Part shown: in pieces, positions 53,884-62,680 of the stretch
Layout: every line of letters starts with the position of its first letter
How positions within the stretch are numbered: the stretch's first letter is position 1
DNA from: Crocinitomicaceae bacterium
GTDB lineage: Bacteria > Bacteroidota > Bacteroidia > Flavobacteriales_G > Salibacteraceae
DNA: 64,000 nt
Assembly (NCBI GenBank): GCA_002713215.1
Contig: PAVO01000014.1
Coordinates: forward strand, 62,001-126,000
Direction of reading: 5' to 3'
Notes under the pieces: model-generated
Told to the model about the DNA's origin: nothing
Seen by the model: only the letters and a program-made list of their open reading frames with translations
Database searches by the model: none
Position numbers and translations under genes: made by a program

Positions 53884-53907
53884 TCACCCTATTGTTCATT
53901 TAAAAGA

Positions 53908-53915
53908 TAATTTTG
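53908..53915 (+). promoter_or_regulatory. Candidate -7 box for the DUF4920 gene
   Basis: TAATTTTG matches TAnnTTTG, 20 nt before the ATG at 53936. No -33 TTG at standard spacing was seen. Confidence 0.4.
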
Positions 53916-53935
53916 CACCCTAATTTTTTAAAGAC

Positions 53936-54547
53936 ATGAAATATTTATTGATTCCATTTATCGTTTTTAGTTTGATTTTCGCCTCCTGTGGTTCCGAATC
54001 GAATACCGAACCAGTTGCAGCAACCGAAGTTGAGCAGGCATCAGAAAATACTGAAACGGAGGAGTCCCGAGAATCAGGAATTGTTAGCCCAAGTATGTTT
54101 GGTGCTGAAATTACAGTGGAAGAAGTCACTTCGAAAGACGAGTTTTTTGAGCAATTAAAAACAACCGATACGTTGAGAGACATTGTAATCAGTGGAAAAA
54201 TTGCTTCAGTTTGTCAGAAAAAAGGTTGCTGGATGAAGGTGGATCTTGGAGATGAAAGCCTGGTTTTTGTTAAGTTTTTAGATTATGAATTCTTTATGCC
54301 TAAGGATTCGGATGGATCACTTGCTATTATGCAAGGAAATGCATATGCTGAAACGGTTTCTATTGAAGAGCGCAAGCATTATGCTGAAGATGCCGGCAAG
54401 TCTGAAGAAGAAATAGCTGCGATTACAGAGCCAAAAACTACTTATTCCTTTATGGCAAGCGGAGTAATTCTTAAGGATTACGTAAGAAAGGAACGGACTA
54501 CTCCAAGCGAAGAAGAGTCAACAGAAGAGGCTGATACTGAAGGATAA
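53936..54547 (+). CDS. DUF4920-domain lipoprotein
   Basis: The 203-residue protein has a lipoprotein signal (LIFASCGS, Cys near residue 18), an acidic linker and a DUF4920 domain. The domain has the IVISGKIASVCQKKGCWM motif with two Cys, VKFLDYEFFMPKD and GNAYAETVSIEERKHYAEDAG. The Cys pair may bind a metal or redox cofactor, but no function is known to me. The acidic C-terminal tail is disordered-looking. It ends at a strong terminator. Confidence 0.82.
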   Translation: MKYLLIPFIVFSLIFASCGSESNTEPVAATEVEQASENTETEESRESGIVSPSMFGAEITVEEVTSKDEFFEQLKTTDTLRDIVISGKIASVCQKKGCWMKVDLGDESLVFVKFLDYEFFMPKDSDGSLAIMQGNAYAETVSIEERKHYAEDAGKSEEEIAAITEPKTTYSFMASGVILKDYVRKERTTPSEEESTEEADTEG

Positions 54548-54571
54548 TTTAATTGAAAATATAAGAAAGGG

Positions 54572-54598
54572 AAGGCTTCTCAATTGAGGGGCCTTTTT
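54572..54598 (+). terminator. Rho-independent terminator after the DUF4920 gene
   Basis: AAGGCTTCTC (54572-54581) and GAGGGGCCTT (54586-54595) form a 10-bp stem with two G-U pairs and the loop AATT, followed by five T. The transketolase gene on the other strand ends 5 nt further. Confidence 0.8.
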
Positions 54599-54602
54599 GT
54601 TT

Positions 54603-55558
54603 CTATTTCTTTCTTTTTAATACGCGATCTACTGCGCCAACAATGTCTTTTGAGCCACAACCATATTTATCCAGTAATTCGTCCGGTTTTCCGCTTTGTC
54701 CAAATTGATCATTTACCCCAACAAACTCCTGAGGTACCGGGTTTTTTCGGGCCAATACTCCGGCGACTGACTCACCCAAACCTCCAAAAACTTGGTGCTC
54801 TTCAGCTGTAACTACACATCCCGTTTTAGCAATAGATTCCAGGATCGCATCTTCATCAATTGGTTTGATGGTATGTATGTTTATGATTTCTGCGCTTATT
54901 CCTTTCTTTTCGAGTTCCTCACCGGCTTCAATCGCTTTCCAGACCAAATGTCCGGTCGCAACAATGGTTACATCCGTTCCGGGGTTGATCATTACTGCCT
55001 TCCCAATTTCAAATTCTTGATCTTCAGGCGTGAAGTTTGCCACTTTAGGCCTTCCAAACCTAAGGTAGACTGGCCCTTTATGTTTGGCAATTGCTAGCGT
55101 TGCAGCCTTGGTTTGGTTGAAGTCGCAAGGGTTAATAACTACCATGCCTGGAAGCATCTTCATCATACCAATATCTTCCAGAATTTGGTGGGTAGCCCCG
55201 TCTTCTCCTAGCGTTAGTCCGGCATGAGAAGCACAAATTTTTACGTTTTTTCCTGAATAGGCAATACTTTGTCGTATTTGATCGTACACCCTGCCTGTAG
55301 AGAAATTTGCAAAGGTTCCCGTAAACGGAATCTTGTCTCCAATGGTTAGCCCGGCTGCAAACCCCATCATGTTTGCTTCTGAAATTCCCATTTGAAAAAA
55401 ACGGTCGGGATACTTGTCTGCAAAGTCATTCATTTTAAGCGATCCGGTCAAATCAGCACAAAGTGCTACCACATTTTCATTTTTTCTCCAAGTTCTGAAA
55501 GTCCTTTTCCAAATCCTGAACGGGTGTCTTTATTTCCAGTATTTTCGAATTTTGTCAT
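54603..55558 (-). CDS. Transketolase C-terminal subunit with an apparent one-base frameshift
   Basis: This subunit carries the pyrimidine-binding and C-terminal domains of a split transketolase, which moves two-carbon units between sugar phosphates. Conserved parts are [52 protein letters not shown] and [12 protein letters not shown]. The natural start is the ATG at 55558 ([20 protein letters not shown]), but that frame hits TAG at 55466-55468. One extra A in the A6 run (plus-strand T run 55480-55485) would join both parts with normal homology. Read alone, the main frame starts at a GTG at 55472. A sequencing slip, true mutation or programmed shift are possible. The VWA gene ends 3 nt upstream. 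Confidence 0.8.
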
Positions 55559-55561
55559 CGC

Positions 55562-56932
55562 TTATAAATTTAAAGAAGCAGAACTTCCTTCAATAATTTC
55601 AATCTCTTTTTCAATGGTAAACATGGAACTCTTGGCTCCTTTGGGGCGGTACAATACAATGTATTTACCCGGAAGCATATAGTAGCTTTCACGGCTTAAA
55701 TTCACATTAAGGCGAACTACTAATTCCAATTTTCCGTTTTTTCGCTGGTAGATTTCGCCCATTCCCTTCTGGCCCTTATTAACGGTTAAAAGCCCTGGCG
55801 TGGGGATGTTTACCGTGGTTGTATGGCTTTGACTTACAGCAATATCATTAATTCGTAGTCTGGGGTGAGTCAAAACTTCAAGGTCGTAGAATCCGGTGAC
55901 ATATTTCACGGTACTTTTTAATGCCTGGACGTTAATGGTTTCAAAGCTTCCGTGTTTTCTTACTAAGGTCAAAATCTCTTCCCTGGAATTAAATCGCGGC
56001 GACTTCAAATAAATAAAGCCTTGCGGAGCGTCAACGGAAAGAATATTGTGTTTTCCGGGAATCATTACTAAACTATCTTTCCTTACCGGTGGTATGGTAT
56101 GGGCTACCAAATCGTAGGTAAATGAAGCCTCCAGGTCAAGAGTGTCGGGATTTCCATAAGCATTCATGGTATGAACAAAGCTGAAAATTTCCCGCTTGCT
56201 ACTGTGATCATATAGTGTAACTCCAACATTGGTTTCCGAGGGATTTTTGCCAGCATCTACCAAATTAACCTGGGCCGTTGTTTTGTTAAGCGCTTGAGAG
56301 ATTACAATTCCCAGCACATTCTTAAATGTAGCTTCATTGTTTACATTATAGAACGTACCCAGGCATTCGAATGACTTCCTAAAATTCATGTCCAAGCCGA
56401 TACCAATAACGAAGGGCTTAAGAATAATTCCCTTGCGTTGTAATTTCATGGAGATCGTACAGGGGTCTCCACCACATTCTTCAACACCGTCAGTGATTAG
56501 AATTATAATATTCCTACAGGTTGAGCAAGGAGTAAAATCACCAGATGCTTTTTCCAGGGTCATAGCAATTGGCGTAGTACCCATTGGAGTAATTTCACCA
56601 AGTTTTGTCTTTACTTTTTCATGATTGTTATATGCGAATGGCACCTCAAGTTTGGTATCGTTGCAATCCTGCCCATGGCGATAGTTCTTTTGGTGACCAT
56701 ATACTCGAAGAGCAATTTGCAGGTTTTCGACGCTTTTAAGGCTATCAACAGTCTGGGTAAGTAGTTTCTTCGCAATCTGGTGTTTTCTGCCGTTATTCCA
56801 GCTTCCATTCATTGAATTAGAAGCATCATAAATAAAAAGAATTCGGGTTGTAAAGTCAGCGTTTCCCTGCGCAAAGGTGCTTGCAAAGAAGCTGTTTAGC
56901 AAAAAGAGAACTACGAGAATTTGTCTTAGCAT
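55562..56932 (-). CDS. Secreted von Willebrand factor A-domain protein
   Basis: The 456-residue protein has a signal peptide (through TFAQ) and a VWA domain (about 29-210). The metal-dependent adhesion site has DASNSM (DxSxS), Thr in PMGTTP and Asp in ITDGVEECGGDPC. After it, four or five small beta-rich modules (about 220-440) follow, with no known signature. Cysteines within the VWA part suggest an oxidising compartment. VWA proteins bind protein partners through a divalent metal. It lies 16 nt after the transketolase N-terminal gene and 3 nt before the C-terminal gene, so it is in the same transcript, an odd place for a secreted protein. Confidence 0.87.
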   Translation of the reverse strand: MLRQILVVLFLLNSFFASTFAQGNADFTTRILFIYDASNSMNGSWNNGRKHQIAKKLLTQTVDSLKSVENLQIALRVYGHQKNYRHGQDCNDTKLEVPFAYNNHEKVKTKLGEITPMGTTPIAMTLEKASGDFTPCSTCRNIIILITDGVEECGGDPCTISMKLQRKGIILKPFVIGIGLDMNFRKSFECLGTFYNVNNEATFKNVLGIVISQALNKTTAQVNLVDAGKNPSETNVGVTLYDHSSKREIFSFVHTMNAYGNPDTLDLEASFTYDLVAHTIPPVRKDSLVMIPGKHNILSVDAPQGFIYLKSPRFNSREEILTLVRKHGSFETINVQALKSTVKYVTGFYDLEVLTHPRLRINDIAVSQSHTTTVNIPTPGLLTVNKGQKGMGEIYQRKNGKLELVVRLNVNLSRESYYMLPGKYIVLYRPKGAKSSMFTIEKEIEIIEGSSASLNL

Positions 56933-56948
56933 TAACTACAATTGAATA

Positions 56949-57794
56949 CTAGTAATCGCCTAGAGTTTCTTCAAGCTGTTCCAATGCCTGTGCCAACTGT
57001 TCATCATTGGGCGCAACCCCGTGCCATTTGTGGGTTCCCATCATAAAGTCTACACCGTTGCCCATTTCTGTTTTCATGATAATTATAACCGGTTTTTCTT
57101 TACCGCAAAGCGCCTTTGCCAGTTTTAAATTGCTCAGCACATTGGTCATATCATTTCCTTCCATTTCAAGTACCTGCCATCCAAAGGCTTCCCATTTGGC
57201 TTTCAGGTCACCGAGGCCCATTACGTCATCAACGTCACCATCAATTTGTCGCCTGTTATAATCGACAACGCCAATAATGTTATCTACTTTTTTAGCAGCA
57301 CCATATATTGCGGCCTCCCATACCTGGCCTTCTTGTAACTCACCATCACCCATAAGTACGTATACCAGGTTTGGATCGTTGTTCAGTTTTTTCGTTGAAG
57401 CAGCACCCAGGGCAGCAGATAATCCCTGACCTAAACTACCTGAAGCGATTCTTACGCCAGGTAAACCTTCGTGAGTAGTTGGGTGGCCCTGAAGTCGTGT
57501 ATCCAGTTTTCTAAACGTAGCTAATTCCTTTACCGGGAAATACCCGTTTCGGGCAAGAACCGAATACCATACAGGACTTATATGTCCATTGGATAAAAAG
57601 AAAAGATCCTGTCCAACGCCATTCATGTCCCAATTTTCAGGGCTGTGGTTTAGAATTTCTCCATACAACGCAACCAGAAAATCCGTACAGCCTAAAGAAC
57701 CTCCCGGGTGTCCAGAACTAACGGCATGCACCATTCTTACAATATCTCTTCGGGTTTGGCTTGCTAGTCTTTCTAAGTGCTGTATATCTGCCAT
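56949..57794 (-). CDS. Transketolase N-terminal subunit
   Basis: The 281-residue protein is the thiamine diphosphate-binding half of a split transketolase. The ThDP motif starts GDGELQEGQVWEAA and ends with VVDYNRRQIDG. SSGHPGGSLGCTDFLVALY and GSLGQGLSAALGAA are other landmarks. It works with the C-terminal subunit, whose gene follows after the VWA gene instead of directly. Together they serve the non-oxidative pentose phosphate pathway. A terminator of the upstream gene lies about 80 nt before its start. Confidence 0.94.
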   Translation of the reverse strand: MADIQHLERLASQTRRDIVRMVHAVSSGHPGGSLGCTDFLVALYGEILNHSPENWDMNGVGQDLFFLSNGHISPVWYSVLARNGYFPVKELATFRKLDTRLQGHPTTHEGLPGVRIASGSLGQGLSAALGAASTKKLNNDPNLVYVLMGDGELQEGQVWEAAIYGAAKKVDNIIGVVDYNRRQIDGDVDDVMGLGDLKAKWEAFGWQVLEMEGNDMTNVLSNLKLAKALCGKEKPVIIIMKTEMGNGVDFMMGTHKWHGVAPNDEQLAQALEQLEETLGDY

Positions 57795-57872
57795 GAATAA
57801 GCTGTGTTTTTTGCGAAATTAAGATATCTGCAGAGCCCGTTGTTCCAGTGTTGAAAACTGCTGATAAGTATA

Positions 57873-57899
57873 CAAAAAAAGAGGGCGAAGCCTCTTTTG
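57873..57899 (-). terminator. Terminator between the decayed gene and transketolase
   Basis: On the minus strand AAAAGAGG and CCTCTTTT form an 8-bp stem with a 6-nt loop followed by a T run (plus-strand A run 57874-57880). It lies 9 nt past the final stop of the decayed gene. Confidence 0.7.
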
Positions 57900-57907
57900 T
57901 ACTTAAG

Positions 57908-59581
57908 TTATTTAGCAATACAGCGTCCCAATTTAATAGTCTTCTTTTTTTGGCCAAGAATAATGAAGCCCGGATCATCATCTAATGGTACACATCTTCT
58001 AACCTGAGTGAAAGTGGCCTCTTCTTTAACATTGTATTAATATTTTCTGCTCAAGTTACCTTCGTTATCAATTCTTGCTAAACAGGTAACAGCATTGTCA
58101 CCACCTTTCTTTGATTTTACGATTTTTTTTGGGTTATATTCAGTATGATTTTTCAAATGATCGTTATACAATATATAGATATTACCATCCTTCGTAGTGT
58201 AATTATAAGAACTAAATGGACTAGCGTTATTAATGGCCTCTTGATCCAAATGCAAAGTGTTAATACCATTATACCCACCCCATGGATTACTAAACGCACT
58301 TCCTAACCTATTAAACATTGCTTCAAATCCATAAGGACTTGAACTAGTAGATGTATAGTTATATTTAGGAACCCGCGAAATCCACAATACATTACCTTCA
58401 AAGTCTAATTTTATAACCATCACATCCATAAAATTATAGTGATATGTTGTATTAGAAGATCCGGAGGCGGAGTAGGAGCTTAACACAGTTATATGGAATT
58501 GTTCACTCACTATAAAAATAGCCTCATCATTAACCTCTATGTTTCGGATATCATAATTTCTAAACTCAACCTCTTTGCCTGTTTCTTCCTTCTTATTAGC
58601 TCGTTTTTCGCTTTTTTCTGAACTGAATCGAGTTATCTCATCTACGGTAAATTCGTAATGCTTTATATCCATTAATCCTTGAACTTCAATATCTTCCCTT
58701 ACCATGAAAATTCCATTTGCAGCATTTTCAGATTTTGTGCTATAAAAACCTGCTAAAATGAGTCCATTATCAGGTGCAAATGTCAATTGAATATCAGAAG
58801 TATGATACCCGCCTAATTCTAATTGATAACGGGTTACTTCTCCATTACGCAGGACGGCAGCAGTATAAAAAACATTAGGCTTTCCTTTCTCACGATCTTC
58901 ACTATCTTTTACCCTTCTTGCAACAATAGCAGCATCACCATTTGCATTGAATTTGAAGTCCATGGTATTCAGCGCCTCATTATTTTCAAGTTCGATTTGG
59001 TCTGTGTAGACTTCGTTTAATTCTGTGTCCAATATTTTTAGTTCATACCAAAATTTGGTTAAATCAGTAGTGCCATTATTATGCCCCACATAGAGCCTAG
59101 AGTAATCCGGTGAAACTTCTATGTCTTCTGTTTCCTTATTAGCGCTTCTTAGAAAATTCATCTTTGTTATTAATTTGGGATCTCCTTCCTTAGACAAAGA
59201 TTCTGGATCAATAGCTTGAACATAGTAGTAGAATTTTTCTTCGTTTTCTTCTTTTATTTTAGATAGGACAAATATTTTATCACCTAATCTAAAAATCCTT
59301 TCATAATAAAATCTCCCTTTTTTAGCCTTATGCTCAATTTAAACAGTACTTCTTGAAGCTTCATTCAGTTTTATATCTGTTTTAAGCAAGTTTACTTCAA
59401 CGCCATCCTTCCACAGATGAACCAAGGATCCGTTTCCAAAATCATAAGTATTTATAAATTTTCCTTTGGGGACTTTTATAAACCCTCCCCATTCTACCAC
59501 CGCTAGATTGTTATTGGATTGGCTAATTGAAGTTAAGTTAATTCCCAATGCGATAAGAATCAATGTAATGGACTTTTTTAT
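57908..59581 (-). pseudogene. Decayed paralog of the secreted protein at 59642-61204 (start lost, two in-frame TAA)
   Basis: The whole stretch aligns in one frame with the intact neighbour, from a signal peptide-like start (KKSITLILIALG) to LGQKKKTIKLGRC near the end. Three substitutions break it. The expected ATG reads ATA at 59579-59581. TAA at 59339-59341 replaces a Lys codon, and TAA at 58037-58039 replaces a Leu codon (intact copy: GYLYNV). There is no frameshift. The longest remaining open stretch, 58037-59197, has 386 codons. The unchanged frame suggests recent loss. Read-through or use of an internal start cannot be excluded. Confidence 0.8.
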
Positions 59582-59641
59582 ACGATGCCAATTTAATGGT
59601 GAATATGCAAGTAATAAAAAAGGTATTTGTCTATATGGAGC

Positions 59642-61204
59642 TTATTCTTCTTTAGTTGTTACACGTGCCAGCTTAAATTTCTTCTTTTTCTGAGCAATAA
59701 TCATAAATCCTGTATCTTCATCCAAGGCAGCACTTTGTTTCACCTTTGTAAATAAAGCTTCTTCAGCAACATTATAAAGGTAACCTCGCTTCATGTTTCC
59801 TTCATTATCAATTTGAGCTAAACAAGTAACTGACTTTTTACCACCCCATGGGGTTTTAAGAATTCTGCGTGGGTTATATTCTATGTGATTTCCAATATGA
59901 TCATTGTATAATAGATAAACACTATTTGAATTGTAGTCATAGTTAAAGGAACTATAGCGTCCACCATCATTTTTGGAATAGTTGTACTTGGGAACCCGTG
60001 CCATCCATTCCACCTCTCCTTCAGTAGTAAATTTAAGGGCCATTACATCCATATAGTAATAGTGGAACGTAGTTGTTACCATTCCATTTGAAGAACGGTT
60101 AACCTCAACACGCATCCAATATTGTTCAGCTAAAAGGAATACCCCATTATCGGTTTCAAACAAATCATGAATGGTATAGTCGTTTAATTCAATTTCACGT
60201 CCTTTATCCTCTTTCTTTTTGGCCTTTTTTTCCTGTCTTTCAGATGCAAATTTCATGATTTCTTCGACGGTAAACTCTTTGTACATGGTTTCTCCCAATT
60301 CATCTCCACTTATATCTTCTCGAATGAAGAAAACCCCATTAACACGATTTGCAGCATTTGGGCTGTAGTATCCTGATATAATCAAGTCCCCATTTTTACC
60401 GAACGTAATTCCCGCGCCTGAAATAAAATTACTACCCAAGTCCACCTTATACCTTTGGACTTCTCCGTTTCTCATAACTGCCGCAGTATAATAATAGTTA
60501 GGTTTATCCTTTTCACGATCTTTCTTTTCAATCACTCTTTTTGCCAGAACTGCTACATCTCCATTTTTCCAAAAATCAATATAGGCCGTATTTAGGGCTT
60601 CGTCGTTTTCTATTTCAATCTTGTCAGCATAGATGGATTCAAGTTCAGCATCGAAAATTTCCAATTCGTACCAGAATTTTTTTAGATCTCGTGTTCCATT
60701 ATTGTGTCCAAAGTACATTTTGGAATAATCAGGAGAAACAACAAAATCTTCTATTTCTTTAAAAGAACTTCTTAAAAAGGTCATTTCACCAACCTGGACC
60801 GGTTCTCCTACAATTTCTAATGAATTGGGATCTATGGTTTGAACGTAATAGTAAAACTTCTCTTCCTTTTTTACTTTAATTTTACTCATTAGGCAAAGTT
60901 TATCCCCAAGCCTGAAGATACTTTCAAAGTAATATTTTCCTTTTCTGGCGGCATGTTCAATTTTAAGTTCCCTTTGCTTTATTAAATTCATGTTTCCAGT
61001 AGTACTAATGATATGAAGTTCAACTCCATCTCTCCATACATTCAAATACAAGTCATCGGTGAATCGTTGAGTTCCCCAAAAAATGCCAGGAGCTACTTTC
61101 ATTTCAGTACCCCATTGGATTTCAGCCCAGTCCAACTCTGATTGTTGAGCAAATAAATTAGTAGATAGAATTATTGTAATGATTGCAATAAGAATTTTGT
61201 TCAT
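59642..61204 (-). CDS. Secreted protein of unknown function (intact paralog)
   Basis: The 520-residue protein has a signal peptide (MNKILIAIITIIL to FAQQ). The mature part is made of repeated beta strands such as LYLNVWRDGVELHII, FYYYVQTIDPNSLE, SPDYSKMYFGHNNG and NYYYTAAVMRNGEV, which looks like a beta-propeller. There is a charged spacer near 330-345 (RQEKKAKKKEDKG). I do not recognise a family or an enzyme motif, and I see no T9SS tail. A decayed copy lies directly downstream. It probably acts in the periplasm or outside the cell. Confidence 0.75.
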   Translation of the reverse strand: MNKILIAIITIILSTNLFAQQSELDWAEIQWGTEMKVAPGIFWGTQRFTDDLYLNVWRDGVELHIISTTGNMNLIKQRELKIEHAARKGKYYFESIFRLGDKLCLMSKIKVKKEEKFYYYVQTIDPNSLEIVGEPVQVGEMTFLRSSFKEIEDFVVSPDYSKMYFGHNNGTRDLKKFWYELEIFDAELESIYADKIEIENDEALNTAYIDFWKNGDVAVLAKRVIEKKDREKDKPNYYYTAAVMRNGEVQRYKVDLGSNFISGAGITFGKNGDLIISGYYSPNAANRVNGVFFIREDISGDELGETMYKEFTVEEIMKFASERQEKKAKKKEDKGREIELNDYTIHDLFETDNGVFLLAEQYWMRVEVNRSSNGMVTTTFHYYYMDVMALKFTTEGEVEWMARVPKYNYSKNDGGRYSSFNYDYNSNSVYLLYNDHIGNHIEYNPRRILKTPWGGKKSVTCLAQIDNEGNMKRGYLYNVAEEALFTKVKQSAALDEDTGFMIIAQKKKKFKLARVTTKEE

Positions 61205-61368
61205 CAGAATTGTTTTTTATAAGCTTAATTATTTTGTGGTGACCAATGTATCAAAAAATAGCTTCACTTAGCTCTACTATTAGCCATATTTATTATAAAG
61301 GGTTTGACCTCAGAAGCACTAACCTTTTAAATAATGAATTAGTAGCAGTTTAAATACCAAGATACAGC

Positions 61369-61376
61369 TACTTTTG
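61369..61376 (+). promoter_or_regulatory. Candidate -7 box for ychF
   Basis: TACTTTTG matches TAnnTTTG, 24 nt before the ATG at 61401. A longer in-frame reading from 61374 would begin inside it, so 61401 is the better start. Confidence 0.45.
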
Positions 61377-61400
61377 CCCACTTATCTAAAATCCCAGAAA

Positions 61401-62498
61401 ATGGCTTTGAAGTGTGGTATCGTTGGACTTCCAAATGTAGGAAAATCAACTCTTTTTAATTGTTTAAGTAGCGCTAAAGCACAATCGGCTAACTTTCCAT
61501 TTTGTACCATTGAACCTAACGTTGGTGTCATCACGGTTCCGGACAATCGGTTAACTGCACTTTCAGAGCATGTCAATCCCGAAAAAATTGTTCCTACAAC
61601 CGTTGAAATAGTAGACATTGCCGGATTGGTAAAGGGTGCGAGTAAGGGAGAAGGGCTTGGAAATCAATTTTTGGGAAACATTAGAGAGTGTGATGCCATC
61701 ATTCATGTGTTACGGTGTTTTGAGGATGGTAACATTGTACATGTTGATGGGTCGGTTGACCCGGCAAGGGATAAAGATGTAATTGACACTGAACTACAAC
61801 TAAAAGACCTTGAAACGGTTGAGAAGAACCTAGAAAAGGCCAAGAAAATGGCGCGCACCGGTGATAAAATGTTCAAAAAATCGGTTGAAGTATTAGAAAT
61901 GTATCAGTCTCACCTTGAACAAGGTAAGTCAGCCCGTTCATTGGAACTTGATGATAAGGCGAAGGAGTTGGTAAGTGATATGATGCTACTGACTAATAAA
62001 CCGGTTCTATATGTGTGTAATGTCGATGAAGCTTCTGCGGTTTCGGGTAATGCTTTTACGCAAAAAGTCGAAGAACTGGTAGCTGACGAAAAATGTGAGG
62101 TTATTTACCTCTGTGCCTCAATAGAGTCTGATATTTCAGAGTTTGATACTTATGAGGAAAAACAAATGTTTTTGGAAGAAATGGGATTGTCAGAACCCGG
62201 TGTTAATACACTTATAGCAAGCGCTTATAAACTCCTGCAATTGGAAACCTATTTTACGGCAGGGGTAAAAGAAGTTAGGGCCTGGACAATCCATAAAGGG
62301 ATGACTGCTCCTAAAGCCGCAGGAGTAATTCATACTGATTTTGAAAAAGGATTTATACGCGCCGAAGTCATTAAGTATGACGATTTTGTTCAACTGGGTT
62401 CTGAAAGCGCCTGCCGCGACGCAGGGAAACTTCATGTTGAAGGAAAGGAATACATTGTTGAAGATGGTGATATCATGCATTTTAGATTCAACGTATAG
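61401..62498 (+). CDS. ychF: Ribosome-binding ATPase YchF (OLA1 family)
   Basis: YchF is an Obg-related P-loop protein that prefers ATP and binds ribosomes; in E. coli it affects the oxidative stress response. The 365-residue length is standard. It has the P-loop GLPNVGKST, switch regions NFPFCTIEPNVGVI and DIAGLVKGASKGEGLGNQF, a coiled-coil insertion with many Lys (about 120-200) and the C-terminal TGS domain (RAWTIHKGMTAPKAAGVIH, GDIMHFRFNV). Start chosen at the ATG giving MALKCGIVG. It stands alone with its own promoter box. Confidence 0.97.
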   Translation: MALKCGIVGLPNVGKSTLFNCLSSAKAQSANFPFCTIEPNVGVITVPDNRLTALSEHVNPEKIVPTTVEIVDIAGLVKGASKGEGLGNQFLGNIRECDAIIHVLRCFEDGNIVHVDGSVDPARDKDVIDTELQLKDLETVEKNLEKAKKMARTGDKMFKKSVEVLEMYQSHLEQGKSARSLELDDKAKELVSDMMLLTNKPVLYVCNVDEASAVSGNAFTQKVEELVADEKCEVIYLCASIESDISEFDTYEEKQMFLEEMGLSEPGVNTLIASAYKLLQLETYFTAGVKEVRAWTIHKGMTAPKAAGVIHTDFEKGFIRAEVIKYDDFVQLGSESACRDAGKLHVEGKEYIVEDGDIMHFRFNV

Positions 62499-62680
62499 AA
62501 TTGGTTTTGATGTTGATCTAAAACGACAAGCTTAACCAAAGGTTCGACAAAAAACAGAATCATTTTTTGGTTAAAAACCTTGTTGAAAACCGAACTCGAA
62601 AACCGAGGACCAACCTAGCCTTTCGTATAAATTTATAGGCTCATAAGTATTTTTATTAATCACAACTTTTTGCACGTTAT

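Noticed and set aside
55472-55472. GTG at 55472 as the true start of the transketolase C-terminal subunit
   Set aside because: It would remove about 28 conserved N-terminal residues that are plainly encoded one frame away from ATG 55558.
57795-59641. The 57908-59581 region as two separate small genes
   Set aside because: Both open parts and the stretch between them align in one frame with the intact paralog, so one broken gene is the simpler reading.
62532-62576. TTAACCAAA and TTTGGTTAA arms after ychF
   Set aside because: The loop is about 25 nt and AT-rich with no G-C core, so a terminator is not supported; chance repeats are likely in this gap.
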